Origin: Citrifermentans bremense R1
Lineage (GTDB): Bacteria; Desulfobacterota; Desulfuromonadia; Geobacterales; Geobacteraceae
Assembly (NCBI RefSeq): GCF_000426865.1
Contig: NZ_KE384582.1
Coordinates: forward strand, 62,001-126,000
Reading direction: 5' to 3'
Length of the DNA stretch: 64,000 bases
The notes below the pieces were generated by a model, which worked only from the letters and a program-made list of their open reading frames with translations, made no database searches and was not told the DNA's origin. Shown here piece by piece: positions 50,857 to 60,048 of the stretch. Position numbers and translations under genes: made by a program. Numbering within the stretch: position 1 is the stretch's first letter; every line of letters begins with the position of its first letter.

Positions 50857-51495
50857 TCATTTAGTTATCCTTCGCGTCAAGACCACTGCAACGACACCTG
50901 CCCCAACAAGTATGAACGTAGCCGGTTCCGGTGTTGGCACCGTGTCCTGTCTTACTACCCACTCGCCGTCAAGGTCCCAAAAGCTCCTCGCCCAATCTCC
51001 TGTTGCGGGATGCCTCAGTTCATCAAAATAGAAGTTTGCGATAAAGAGCCCACCGTTTGCCCTGTCAGGCGAAAGAAATAATCCATCACCATTGTCATTT
51101 GCCCAGATAATGCTTTCACGGCTTAAATGATCGGCATAGACACTGCCCGTCTCGACTATAGTCGTCCTGTCATCTGACAGCTTTCCAAAGTAGGAGTAGA
51201 AGGGCATGTAATACATCGGGGCAAAGGTATAGGTCCAAAGGGACTGATCATTTAACAATACTTGCACAGTGGGAATCAGGTTGTTTGTGGTAGACCCCGC
51301 AAATGATAGCCGGTTCCAGTATTCCTGATCGGACATGGACCATTGTGCGGTCACATTGAAATTGCAGCCGCTGTCGCTGTCACCGATGTTTACGCCGTGA
51401 GTTACCCAATCGTAGATTACAGTTGCCTCGGTTTGTCTTGTTTGTGAAAGGAAAAGGGTGGCGGTAAGAAAGAGGAGTAAGGCAAGTCGTTTCAT
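50857..51495 (-). CDS. PEP-CTERM sorted exported protein
   Basis: A 212-residue protein with a signal peptide (LALLLFLTATLFLSQTRQTEA) and a C-terminal PEP-CTERM tail: TPEPATFILVGAGVVAVVLTRR. Such tails are cut by exosortase (EpsH-type) and the protein is displayed outside, often with exopolysaccharide. The middle is beta-rich with no known domain. GGAGG precedes the ATG at 51495. The sequence is more AT-rich than the surrounding backbone. No exosortase is in this window. Confidence 0.82.
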   Translation of the reverse strand: MKRLALLLFLTATLFLSQTRQTEATVIYDWVTHGVNIGDSDSGCNFNVTAQWSMSDQEYWNRLSFAGSTTNNLIPTVQVLLNDQSLWTYTFAPMYYMPFYSYFGKLSDDRTTIVETGSVYADHLSRESIIWANDNGDGLFLSPDRANGGLFIANFYFDELRHPATGDWARSFWDLDGEWVVRQDTVPTPEPATFILVGAGVVAVVLTRRITK

Positions 51496-51820
51496 GGTAG
51501 TTACCTCCGTGGTTTTTCCTCCGTACCTAATCCATTGCATTTGCCCTTGAGTTGAGCGGGGAAAAGTCTTAGATTATTAGGTGGTCCTTATGCAACAGCG
51601 GTGCCAAGTGGTCGCCCCTCTAATTAGACTGTTCCATGCGACGCAAACGTTCCTGGAAATTCTTGTTCTTGTGTTTCTAATCACATACTGGTGAAACAAA
51701 TATGAGTAGCTTAACCATGTCTTAAAATCAGGTAGAAGTAGATGGACCCCCATTCAAGTGTCGTATCGAGGTGAACCAGGTGATTTCCGGAAACTATCAC
51801 AGCGGCAATGGAGGTCGGAC
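51496..51820. other. Intergenic region, no gene seen
   Basis: 325 bp between the PEP-CTERM gene and a small protein gene, more AT-rich than the flanking genes. It holds the promoters of both but no clear repeat or RNA. Confidence 0.5.
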
Positions 51821-52048
51821 ATGGCTTACAGAGACAGGACGAACACCAAGAAAGCGGACCCTTTTGACTACTGTTTTCTCGAAGTGCAGCTGAAGAAAAA
51901 AGGGAAGGTATCCGAAAAACCTGACCAGGTGCGTCTGGTCACGGTCGACAACCAGTTGGAAACCATCATCTTCGTGCGGAACAACCTGGACGCGTGCATC
52001 GACAACATCGCCATGGTTAGAAGAACGGAGACGGTACAGAATGGATGA
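51821..52048 (+). CDS. Hypothetical 75-residue protein
   Basis: ATG 51821 follows GGAGG. The protein is soluble and charged, with a beta-type core (FDYCFLEVQLKKKG and QVRLVTVDNQLETIIFV). No motif is recognised. A terminator follows 32 bp later, just before the island edge. Confidence 0.6.
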   Translation: MAYRDRTNTKKADPFDYCFLEVQLKKKGKVSEKPDQVRLVTVDNQLETIIFVRNNLDACIDNIAMVRRTETVQNG

Positions 52049-52079
52049 TCGTCGCTGCAGGAAGATGAAAGCAATAAAA

Positions 52080-52110
52080 AAAGGCCAAGTCGTAAGACTT
52101 GGCCTTTGCT
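52080..52110 (+). terminator. Terminator at the island edge
   Basis: AAAGGCCAAGTC and GACTTGGCCTTT (52080-52091, 52096-52107) have a GTAA loop. It lies 10 bp from the tRNA-Val fragment. Confidence 0.85.
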
Positions 52111-52117
52111 GTTTGCA

Positions 52118-52163
52118 TGGTGGGCGATACTGGGTTCGAACCAGTGACCCCTGCCGTGTGAAG
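52118..52163 (-). other. 3' fragment of tRNA-Val(CAC); island attachment-site half
   Basis: Read on the minus strand, the 46 nt begin in the anticodon loop (TTCACAC, anticodon CAC), continue with the 3' anticodon stem GGCAG, the variable loop, the T arm with GGTTCGAACC, the acceptor 3' strand ATCGCCC and CCA. The 5' half of the tRNA is missing: sequence right of 52163 does not match a tRNA. Anticodon-loop to 3' end is a classical tyrosine-recombinase attachment core. The intact tRNA should lie at the far right end of the island, outside the window. Confidence 0.85.
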
Positions 52164-52225
52164 ATAGTATGCTATGCTGGTCCTGTATGGTGTGTGTTGG
52201 TGTCCTGTGGTCTAATTTGCTGACA

Positions 52226-52231
52226 TATAAT
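52226..52231 (+). promoter_or_regulatory. Possible -10 element for the recombinase operon
   Basis: A perfect TATAAT lies about 56 bp upstream of the 35-codon leader. No good -35 is seen, so this is tentative. Confidence 0.35.
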
Positions 52232-52286
52232 GAAAAAATATCTTGCAGGCCTTTTTCTGCTGTGCCATATTAAGGAGGACAACCAC

Positions 52287-52394
52287 ATGGAAGCGGCCAT
52301 CTTGTGGACACCGTGGTCACATTGTCCGGATAAAGGCTTTCCTAAAATTATAACAAAAATGACTGCTGCCAGTGTCCGGTTATCCCGAGGATGA
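52287..52394 (+). CDS. 35-residue leader-like ORF upstream of the recombinase operon
   Basis: ATG 52287 has a perfect AAGGAGG eight bases before it. The 35-residue peptide (MEAAILWTPWSHC...) ends at TGA 52394, three bases before the GTG of the 172-residue gene, whose own ribosome site is weak. It may be a translated leader that couples or limits recombinase production. Confidence 0.5.
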   Translation: MEAAILWTPWSHCPDKGFPKIITKMTAASVRLSRG

Positions 52395-52397
52395 AGG

Positions 52398-52916
52398 GTG
52401 AAAACAGCAAAATCTGAAGACGTCTGGATCCCGCTCAACCAGATCGAAATCCACAGGACGGTGGCAGACAGTTACAAACTGCTCGCTGACGATGTTTTTC
52501 TACTGCAGGATATCGAGCAATTCACCCGCGCCGCCGTCGATCTCCTCCTCGACATGCACCCGATCTTTGCGATCCGCCAGCGGACCGGGGTTTTTTCCAT
52601 TTCCGGGTTTCGGACTCTGAATATCTGTACTCTCGTACTGCCGCCGGATTCTCCCGTCCCGGTCCGCCTTCTACGTGGCCTAACAGAGAGCCAGATTCTC
52701 GACCGGTGCCTTGCGGACCTCTTCCTAACCCCTTTAGTTTTTGGTGTCCGTGGTGCCCGAACGATTGACGCTTTGAGAGTCCATGTGGCGGATCATGCTT
52801 CCAAATGGACAAATTTGGCAAAGTGCCCCCTGAATAAGCTCGCAACCGCTCTGGGCTTGAGCCCTACTGCCCTCTATTACGATGACAAAAAAAGCAAGTC
52901 GGGACAAAAATCTTGA
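52398..52916 (+). CDS. Unknown first protein of the recombinase operon
   Basis: A 172-residue soluble protein starting with GTG. It shows no recombinase catalytic residues. The C-terminal third (LNKLATALGLSPTALYYDDKKSKSG) resembles a small DNA-binding helix-turn-helix. Its end overlaps the next gene by 35 bp, so the three genes are likely made together. It may be a recombination directionality or accessory DNA-binding factor; this is inferred only from position and size. Confidence 0.65.
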   Translation: MKTAKSEDVWIPLNQIEIHRTVADSYKLLADDVFLLQDIEQFTRAAVDLLLDMHPIFAIRQRTGVFSISGFRTLNICTLVLPPDSPVPVRLLRGLTESQILDRCLADLFLTPLVFGVRGARTIDALRVHVADHASKWTNLAKCPLNKLATALGLSPTALYYDDKKSKSGQKS

Positions 52917-55293
52917 CGCAATTATAGAAGACCTCGCTACCAGCGGGATTGCAGGCAGAGAGACCCTTCACGAGTTCTGCACTTGGATCGAGGCACCTGA
53001 ACATGGAAGAGGGCTCGGACAGGTCTGTCAGAACTTGCTGCGCATCCTGCCGAAAGCCCTGGACGTTGCTCGCTCCAGCGGCCAAGACCTTCAACGACTT
53101 GTCACCAGCATCCCCATCTTCACGAAAATAGCCCAGCATCTTTCCCAGTCTGCAGAAGCAGAGAGCTCCCTTGTGGGTGATTTCACCGGCCCTCATGCAC
53201 TCTATGTTGCCCTGTGGCATGCTCCCCCCCCTGCTTTCGTCGAGCAGCATAGTGCCCTCATGGCGGTTTTGTGTGTAGCCGCAGCCAAATTGCGCATTAG
53301 CAGCATGGAAGATAGCCATAACAACTCTCATTACGCCGCGACACTGCGGTCGCGGCAACTGACCAAACCTGCTAACGTGGACTATCTAGGCGCGCTATCA
53401 ACTGCATGCTTGTCGCTCAGCGAGTACCTGTCGACCTTGGACAAGGCGGCCAACCGCTTTAACCACGACATCTGGGTCTTCCTGGATTACGCAGTTCGTC
53501 ACAAAGCAGGCATCCGGCGTAAAGGGGGGCAGAGGAATCCTCCAGCCGCCTCAGTTTTGACTGACGACATTCCTGATGTTGATGAAGATGGCGTTCAGGC
53601 GGTTCAGAGAGTTCAACTTCCAGACGAACAGGTAATCCAGACTTTATGCAAAACGCTCGCGTCACCTGCGGAATTCTTCGCAGGGCGTGAAATGGTGCGG
53701 GTCACGACACGTGGGCCAAGGACAGCGCGTGAGGACGCTGTATGCTCGCTCAAGATGGGAAGGCGTATCGCTGCCCAAAATCAGCTCCTGCCAACACGCT
53801 GGTACGGATTTACTCGAAATGAAGCCGCCTCATTTCTGGAAAGCATTCACGATCTCTCCAGAGTTGACCGGAAAGTCGAGGGCGTTCCAACAGTTGAGTT
53901 AGCTGCATTTCTTTGTGTGATGTTTTGGCTTTCATCCCGGCCGGAGCCCACATGCCACTTCAGATTGTATGCCAGTAAGTCAGCTAAAATGGATGGCAAC
54001 GGCTATCTACCCGCGTTGGGGAGGTCACCTCACCCTAACTGGATAATATCCCCTCCGCGTCCCATCGGGTACAGCAAGCCGCCGCGCAGGCAATTCAAGG
54101 CCCACGACGCCGAAACAATAATTTACCTTCCGGTGCCACCTCCTGCACAGGAGGTCATGAGACGGTATCTGGCGAGGCTTACGGATACCGGGGGCGCACG
54201 CTTGATGTTCAGGCGTAATGTCTCCGCCTACCGGCGAGCAATGACCACCTTTTTCTCCCCAGGCCAACGAACGGAGCGTACGAGGTTCTCTCCCGCCATG
54301 TGCTCCGATTACATTTTTGAAAAGATGATGCATAGCCCGGGAGGCGACATTGCCACGGCGATGCTTGCTCTAGGCCGACAGAACTATTTGGGGGCTGTGC
54401 CGCTGCATTACACATCAGTAAAAGTGCGAAATCTACAGGAGCGCTACGTTGAGGTAAGTCGTGGCGTGATTTCAGAGTGTGAGGCAGAGAAAGTCCCTTG
54501 TAGAGGAAATGCGACATTTGAAGTTCTGGAAGGCATGGGGGGGGATAAACGAACCGGTAGTCGGTATTGCCCTCACACTGAAACCGTAAGTGCCCTCGTA
54601 GCCAGACTGAAGAGGCTAATCTCGTCGGGCCGGGAGGAGTTGTACTGTAAGGAAAATTTATTTTCGCTGCACAACCGGATGGTCGTGTACACGACGTTGA
54701 TGATCGGATTTGGCACAGGCTACCGCTCAGTAGTGGACCCATTTCTACGCAACGCCTTGATCGATCGTAGTACGGGTTTTGCCGCTATCAACGATAAAAA
54801 TATCCAGAGTGGAAGCCACTCTAGGATCCTATGGGTGCCTGACATGGTGCTGCAGCAACTGGATAATTACCATCGTCATCTGGATGCTATGGCTAGGCGA
54901 ATCCTCATCCTTAATAGACAGCTTCATTTTGCTATACGTAGTAGTTTGGAAGAAGCGCAATATCGGGCGATGCTTTTTATTCTTCGTAGGAATATGACGG
55001 AGATTCCAGTTCACCAGCGGATCCTCGAAGATCTGTACGAGTACCGTCTCGATTGCAGTATCCCGGCCAACAGCAACCGCCACTATTTACGGACTCTCCT
55101 GCTAGAAGATGGATGTCCAGTCGACGTCATAGACGCTTTCTTGGGGCACTGGGGCCATGGCCAAAGCCCATGGGGACGTTTTTCAGCACTTTCACCGGAG
55201 CACTACAAAAAAAGCCTGCAGAAACATCTGCTGCCAATTTTGAATCAAAGTGGATGGGAAGCCGTGGGCGGGCTTGGAACCGAAAATGACTGA
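52882..55293 (+). CDS. Giant tyrosine recombinase, 803 residues
   Basis: The C-terminal 200 residues are a tyrosine-recombinase catalytic domain: Arg615 in GTGYRSVVDPF, a candidate Lys in INDKN, His734-x-x-Arg737 (HYLR), His756 in LGHW, and Tyr775 in SPEHY. All catalytic positions are thus occupied. The N-terminal 600 residues are far longer than in phage integrases (usually 350-450 in total) and have no motif I recognise. The ATG at 52882 has no clear ribosome site and probably depends on translation of the preceding gene. It overlaps the next gene by 8 bp. Confidence 0.85.
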   Translation: MTKKASRDKNLDAIIEDLATSGIAGRETLHEFCTWIEAPEHGRGLGQVCQNLLRILPKALDVARSSGQDLQRLVTSIPIFTKIAQHLSQSAEAESSLVGDFTGPHALYVALWHAPPPAFVEQHSALMAVLCVAAAKLRISSMEDSHNNSHYAATLRSRQLTKPANVDYLGALSTACLSLSEYLSTLDKAANRFNHDIWVFLDYAVRHKAGIRRKGGQRNPPAASVLTDDIPDVDEDGVQAVQRVQLPDEQVIQTLCKTLASPAEFFAGREMVRVTTRGPRTAREDAVCSLKMGRRIAAQNQLLPTRWYGFTRNEAASFLESIHDLSRVDRKVEGVPTVELAAFLCVMFWLSSRPEPTCHFRLYASKSAKMDGNGYLPALGRSPHPNWIISPPRPIGYSKPPRRQFKAHDAETIIYLPVPPPAQEVMRRYLARLTDTGGARLMFRRNVSAYRRAMTTFFSPGQRTERTRFSPAMCSDYIFEKMMHSPGGDIATAMLALGRQNYLGAVPLHYTSVKVRNLQERYVEVSRGVISECEAEKVPCRGNATFEVLEGMGGDKRTGSRYCPHTETVSALVARLKRLISSGREELYCKENLFSLHNRMVVYTTLMIGFGTGYRSVVDPFLRNALIDRSTGFAAINDKNIQSGSHSRILWVPDMVLQQLDNYHRHLDAMARRILILNRQLHFAIRSSLEEAQYRAMLFILRRNMTEIPVHQRILEDLYEYRLDCSIPANSNRHYLRTLLLEDGCPVDVIDAFLGHWGHGQSPWGRFSALSPEHYKKSLQKHLLPILNQSGWEAVGGLGTEND

Positions 55294-58200
55294 CCACCCC
55301 GCTCCACTCTGGCAGGAGCTCCTTTCCCGTTACGATGCCCAGTCATCCACCCGCAGGGAGGCCGAAAAAGCTCTTGTAATTCTCCGGAAAGAGCACTGTG
55401 CCCTGTACGATGGCGCCAGCAATGCAGAACTGAGCGATGCCTCTGCGAATAGCCTGCGGAAGCTCCTGGAACGCGGCGGAACCCTTCGGGAACAGCGACT
55501 CCGGGCCAGATTCCTGAACCAAGGTTTTAGGATCGGGGCTCGGGATCTGAACTGGCAAGTAAGCGCGCTCCCCCGAGATTTCATCCTAAAATCGGAGCCG
55601 TCTCCCTTTACCCCGAAGTCATTTTCCCGTCTCCGACAAATCCGGGAACTCGAGGACGCATTTTTGCGTGATCTTACCGCTCCTCTCGACGAAATATCAG
55701 ATCAGCGTTTGTACGGGCAGCTGCTCCTTTCTGCCATCTTGTTTGGCGGACTGTTGCACTTGGACTGGGTGGAACCATGGCTCCGCGCCCTTCCGATGGG
55801 TGTACGGGTGTCTGAAAAGTGCCTTTGGATCGAGATTGGCCGGCGCGCTCCCCTCGGCATTCTGGCGGAATCAGGCAAAACCGAGAAGACTACGAGTGTA
55901 GCGATAAGCCGCAGGTGGTTCGCTGACCCTGTGACAGAGGCACTGCTCTATCGGGCACTGCCCAGGTTTGGGCCTGTTCCGGGCGGCGGCAAAGACATTT
56001 CACCGCCAAGGGCTTGGGGGTACGTGAGGGGATACCTCTCACACCTCGGTTTCGGCCAGTCACCTTTACTCAAATCTCTGAGAAGCCTGACGGTGGGAGT
56101 CAAGGTAGCCCTTGGTCTGCGCGTTTCCCAGGCGCTGGTCGGGCATGCGTGCGGAGACCTCAAAGCTGTTTCTCTGCCTCCGGCTGCGTGGATCAGGCTG
56201 TTGACTGGAAAGAGCGTAAAGTTTGGCTGGGGGGGCGATTCCGAGACGCTCCACACCGCACCGACCTTCCCAAGTAGACCGCTAGGAAAAAGGGCAAAGT
56301 ATCGAGGCCGCATGGCGGTACAGGAGCAGATAATCAAGGAACTTCGGGAAGCCCTCTATGTGGAAGCGGTCAAGGGGCAGGAGCGGAAATTCCGGACAAA
56401 GCCGGGTGAGGCTCTCAGTGCCTTGAGGAAGGTTGTCAGTAAACTGGAGTCGGAGATGTGCCCTCTGCTGGGCTTGCTTTCCGCTTGGTTCGACCACCTC
56501 CTGTCACCAAGCGGATCGCGAGGTGCTCTGGGCAAGCGGGGCCGGGCACGACAGCCATCTACGGTTGGCCGCTACGTGTCCGCCATATGTGGGGTTCTTG
56601 TTGCGACCGGGGCGAATGAAGAACCCGAGGAGATGACCTCTGACGACTTTGCTGAAATGTATGAAGAGGCAGCAGAGGGGAAGAAGAGCATAGATGAGCG
56701 TCGATACGCCCTGACGGTGATGGTCAGGTTCCACAGTTTCTTGGTCGAGGCTTACGGGCTTCCATACGTCACCTTCACCGACATCCCGAGCAAAGGACCA
56801 GTAGAGGCAAGTGTTGATGCCAACCTGATTACCTCTGAGAGCTTCGGACACTTGATCGATGTCCTCGGCGGTCAAAAGAAAAAGTTGAGCCGAACCAGAG
56901 AAATGGCATTGCTGCTCGCCATACTGGCCTTTCGCTGCGGCCTCAGGGAGAGAGAAGGCAGATTCCTTCGCGTAAGCGATTTGCAGGGAAGGTCCCAGGT
57001 GGAACTGCTGATTCGACGGAATGCGCATTTCAGTCCGAAATCCTCGGATGGTACCCGCCGGTTGCCTCTCAATCTTCTGCTGGAGCAGGAGGAGCTTGAC
57101 CGGCTCATGGCGTGGCGAGGTAGGCGTTTTAATGAGGGTGCTTTACCTCATGACCCCTTGTTTTCGGCATCAGCGGGCTCGCCTCACGCGGTGAGCTATG
57201 GCGAAGGGATCGAGCCGGTAAAGCAGGCGATGCGCCAAGTAACTGGAGACCACTCTCTCGTATTCCATCACCTCCGACACTCCGCAGGCAACTGGCTCCT
57301 AGTTCGGCTCACCCTCGACCCTGGCAGCCCACTGTGGCAGCAGTTCGCATTCCTCCGAGGGCCTGAGTACGCAGAGGACCGGTTAAAAACGTTGAGAAGG
57401 GGTATCCTTGGATCTGCAGATGCCTCCCGCTCGGCGCTGTATGCAGTGGCGCTCCTGCTTGGCCATAGTTCTCCAGAGGTGTCGCTCCAGAGCTACCTCC
57501 ATCTCCTCGACTGGTTGATCTGGGCCGAGCTCTCTGATCCTCGGAGTGCGGTCCCCCTTACGGAAGAGGCGGTGATCGCTGTCACGGGGCTCTCACGTTC
57601 TACCGTCTGGACGACACGCAAATCAACAAATCAAACAGTGTGGGCTATAAATCCGCATTTGCCGCACCTTCGGCGCCAGTGGGTTGCCAAGTTTGCTGAT
57701 CCGTTGCTGGACAACGCCGTGGAACCCGAAGTCACTCCATTAAGCGAAGAAGATCAAGAGCGTGATAGTGAAGCTGCTATAACCGATTGGCGGATCGTGC
57801 AGCGTATCCTCGATGCATGTCAACGGTACCCCCGCAGCATTCCAGAACAGGCCGATACCTGGGGGCTCACCATCGACAGGATACAGCTGTGGATTTCTCG
57901 GGCCGCGGACATCAGTAAAATGACGACTGCCAGCGGTATGCCACGTCACCATGGCATCTGGGAGCGGAATCAGAAGAGACACAGGGGTGGAGCTGGTTTC
58001 GTCTCTGATGTTCCCTTCCCGAGTCCCCCAAGGGGCAACGCCGATCAAGAGCTGGCAGATCGTATGTTGGCGCGTTATCACAGCGCTAGCCCTGCTCTAC
58101 GTTCAACAATCGATGTCGGGGTGGTGTTTTTTCTAAACCACTTTTCCAATATGAAGTCGAGTATACGATGTGCCAGGTGTTGCCAGGCGATGCGATATCT

Positions 58201-58540
58201 GGAATTCCTTGCTCTTCTCGCTATACCTCAGGCGTTCGTCCGGGTGATGATCTTTCCGCCAAGCACCTTCACGCACCCTGATCGCCCCGCCCTCATCCGC
58301 CATTGGGCCTCGGTATTGAAGGTTGACAGTAGACAGTGCAGAGTAGTAGAGACGCAGGGTCGCGGACGGACGGGTGTCGGTAGCGTTGCGATCAAAGTCG
58401 CCTCGACGGCGGAGATTTTCCTTCCCAGTAAAGTCGCAGCCCAAAAAAGACGAATTGAAAGATACAGGGCACCTGATTCACATGGATTCCGCTACGCTTT
58501 ATACCTGTTGTCCATTACTCGTCATTGTGACGAGCATTGA
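55286..58540 (+). CDS. Giant tyrosine recombinase, 1084 residues, with C-terminal extension
   Basis: Start ATG 55286 overlaps the upstream stop (ATGACTGA); an ATG at 55250 is the alternative. Residues about 370-500 resemble a core-binding domain (RQPSTVGRYVSAICGVL). The catalytic domain follows: Arg554 in RCGLREREGRF, His661-x-x-Arg664 (HHLR), His727 in LLGHSS and Tyr737 in LQSYLHLLDW. A tail of about 345 residues has an HTH-like stretch (VIAVTGLSRSTVWTTRK) and a CARCC group. The protein is much larger than known integrases, yet intact. It should act with the 803-residue protein on the tRNA-Val site. Confidence 0.87.
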   Translation: MTDHPAPLWQELLSRYDAQSSTRREAEKALVILRKEHCALYDGASNAELSDASANSLRKLLERGGTLREQRLRARFLNQGFRIGARDLNWQVSALPRDFILKSEPSPFTPKSFSRLRQIRELEDAFLRDLTAPLDEISDQRLYGQLLLSAILFGGLLHLDWVEPWLRALPMGVRVSEKCLWIEIGRRAPLGILAESGKTEKTTSVAISRRWFADPVTEALLYRALPRFGPVPGGGKDISPPRAWGYVRGYLSHLGFGQSPLLKSLRSLTVGVKVALGLRVSQALVGHACGDLKAVSLPPAAWIRLLTGKSVKFGWGGDSETLHTAPTFPSRPLGKRAKYRGRMAVQEQIIKELREALYVEAVKGQERKFRTKPGEALSALRKVVSKLESEMCPLLGLLSAWFDHLLSPSGSRGALGKRGRARQPSTVGRYVSAICGVLVATGANEEPEEMTSDDFAEMYEEAAEGKKSIDERRYALTVMVRFHSFLVEAYGLPYVTFTDIPSKGPVEASVDANLITSESFGHLIDVLGGQKKKLSRTREMALLLAILAFRCGLREREGRFLRVSDLQGRSQVELLIRRNAHFSPKSSDGTRRLPLNLLLEQEELDRLMAWRGRRFNEGALPHDPLFSASAGSPHAVSYGEGIEPVKQAMRQVTGDHSLVFHHLRHSAGNWLLVRLTLDPGSPLWQQFAFLRGPEYAEDRLKTLRRGILGSADASRSALYAVALLLGHSSPEVSLQSYLHLLDWLIWAELSDPRSAVPLTEEAVIAVTGLSRSTVWTTRKSTNQTVWAINPHLPHLRRQWVAKFADPLLDNAVEPEVTPLSEEDQERDSEAAITDWRIVQRILDACQRYPRSIPEQADTWGLTIDRIQLWISRAADISKMTTASGMPRHHGIWERNQKRHRGGAGFVSDVPFPSPPRGNADQELADRMLARYHSASPALRSTIDVGVVFFLNHFSNMKSSIRCARCCQAMRYLEFLALLAIPQAFVRVMIFPPSTFTHPDRPALIRHWASVLKVDSRQCRVVETQGRGRTGVGSVAIKVASTAEIFLPSKVAAQKRRIERYRAPDSHGFRYALYLLSITRHCDEH

Positions 58541-58551
58541 TCGGAAAAGAG

Positions 58552-58571
58552 AGGTTCGGCATGCCGAACCT
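58552..58571. repeat. Perfect 20-bp palindrome between convergent genes
   Basis: AGGTTCGGCATGCCGAACCT is fully self-complementary and sits between the recombinase stop and the ParB-like stop. With no loop it is more like a protein-binding site than a terminator. It does not match the usual parS sequence TGTTTCACGTGAAACA. Confidence 0.7.
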
Positions 58572-58575
58572 TCGG

Positions 58576-59427
58576 CTAATCACCTAACCTCACAATCAAT
58601 TCCTCGATCATCTGCTGAACTTTTTCCAGGTTTAGTTTCATCCGCTCCCGCTCCTTCGCCTCAATATGGTCGACGTCTACGGTGGTGATGGCCTTTGAGA
58701 TGGCGTTGACAAATCTTGCACCGAACATGCTCCTCTCTTTGGCGCCAGGGCGTTTCCGCCTTCTGATCTCTTGCCTTGGCAGCGACTTGCTCCGGTACTC
58801 CTGATAAGCCTCCAGCATCTCATCTTTTGTTTGCATCCGGGCGAGTTCGACCAGTATACTTTTTGCCATAGCAGGGTCTGATCGGCATTCTTCCTTGATA
58901 AGGCTTGGCAGCTTTGTCAACGAGAGGGTTTCACTGACGCTTGCCTTCGATTTCCCGATGATCCCGCCTATGGTTCCAAGTGTGTAGCCGTTCTCCATTT
59001 TAAGCTGGCAGATGGCCTCGGCTTCTTCCACCGCAGTGAGATCGGTGCGCTGCAGGTTCTCGATAAGGGCGAGTATCGCCGGAGCACCCTCGACAACGAC
59101 AGCTGGGATTTTTGTAAGACCGATTTGTTTTGCTGCGAGAAATCTCCTTTGCCCAGCCACCAGATGATAGGTACCATCGGTATGCGGTTGAACGATGACT
59201 GGTTGTAGGACTCCGTGGATCTTTATCGAGGAAGCCAGCTCTGCAAGCGCCTCCTGATCGACATGCTTTCGAGGTTGGGACTCCGATACCTGCAGGAGGG
59301 CGATGGCTAATTCGCCGTTTTTAAAGTGCGAGGCTTTCCGCTTCCCCGCGGGGGGCTGCTGGTGTATTTCCACTTCATCTGATGAAAATAAAGGGTACTG
59401 CTCAACAACGTGCTCGCGTTTTATCAT
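58576..59427 (-). CDS. ParB/RepB/Spo0J-family protein
   Basis: A 283-residue ParB-type protein: an N-terminal ParB/sulfiredoxin-like domain with QPRKHVDQEALAELASSI and the CTP-binding type GQRRFLAA motif, the ENLQRTDLTAVEEA helix, and a KorB-like helix-turn-helix (YTLGTIGGIIGKSKASVSETLSLTK). ATG 59427 follows GGAGAG. No ParA is seen in the window. In an island it could stabilise an excised circle or regulate genes. Convergent with the recombinase operon. Confidence 0.88.
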   Translation of the reverse strand: MIKREHVVEQYPLFSSDEVEIHQQPPAGKRKASHFKNGELAIALLQVSESQPRKHVDQEALAELASSIKIHGVLQPVIVQPHTDGTYHLVAGQRRFLAAKQIGLTKIPAVVVEGAPAILALIENLQRTDLTAVEEAEAICQLKMENGYTLGTIGGIIGKSKASVSETLSLTKLPSLIKEECRSDPAMAKSILVELARMQTKDEMLEAYQEYRSKSLPRQEIRRRKRPGAKERSMFGARFVNAISKAITTVDVDHIEAKERERMKLNLEKVQQMIEELIVRLGD

Positions 59428-60048
59428 GTGTCGCTCTCCCGCACTTATGGTTTTTCCCCCTTGATCTCCTTGGGGATACCTTATTTGTACGCGACAGCAA
59501 CCGGCGGACTCGGAAGTAGTACTCCGATCCTGCTCCCAAGTCACATAATGCCGAGCGTTGACAGTGAGTTGATCTATACCGGAACTACCCGGGCAAAGGA
59601 GTGAAGTGGCCATCTTGGGAACGGCCGACTAGGTCTTTGTGGAAGCGGCGCTGCGTAGGAGTAGGCTCAGCCGGATATAGATCGAGGCAAGCCCAACTCT
59701 CCTCCAACCGTTATCTGCTGCAGGCATGGAATTCGCGCCTAATGCGGCAGGCTTCGAGCTGCTCTTAGAGGTCCTTGAAGAGGCTGCGGCCCCCCGGAGG
59801 GAGCATCTGTTGCCGGATGCTGGTCTCCGCCGAAGGGGTGCGCCTGGCGGCGGGGGACTCCCGGGAACTGGGGGGCGGCGCTTGATGCGGATTCCGGTCC
59901 ATGCCGACCGGCATTCCGTTCTGATGCCGACTGCGATTCCGGTGCGATGCCAAGCATTCCGCCGGCAAACCGACCGTCATTCCGGTGTTGACGGGCACTA
60001 GGTCTACGATACTAAGGCGGACGATCTTGTTGATGTTGAACTGATGGA
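59428..60048. other. 620-bp gap without clear gene
   Basis: No reading frame here has a credible ribosome site or codon use. The right part (about 59885-60000) is a patch of degenerate ATGCCGACCGGCATTC-like words listed separately. The left part may hold the ParB promoter and remnants of a mobile element, which I cannot identify. Confidence 0.5.
59885..60000. repeat. Degenerate ATGCCGACCGGCATTCCG patch
   Basis: Repeated words of GATTCCGGT, ATGCCGACCGGCATTCCG and GATGCCGAC occur in a short region, spaced about 20 bp. A second similar patch lies on the other side of the insertion sequence (62225-62325). Confidence 0.65.

Noticed and set aside
52118-52163. Functional tRNA gene
   Set aside because: Only the 3' part is present; the D arm and 5' acceptor strand are missing.
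58552-58571. Standard parS site
   Set aside because: The palindrome does not match the conserved parS sequence.
59726-60001. A 91-codon plus-strand frame in the gap
   Set aside because: No ribosome site, and its C-terminal part lies in the repeat patch.
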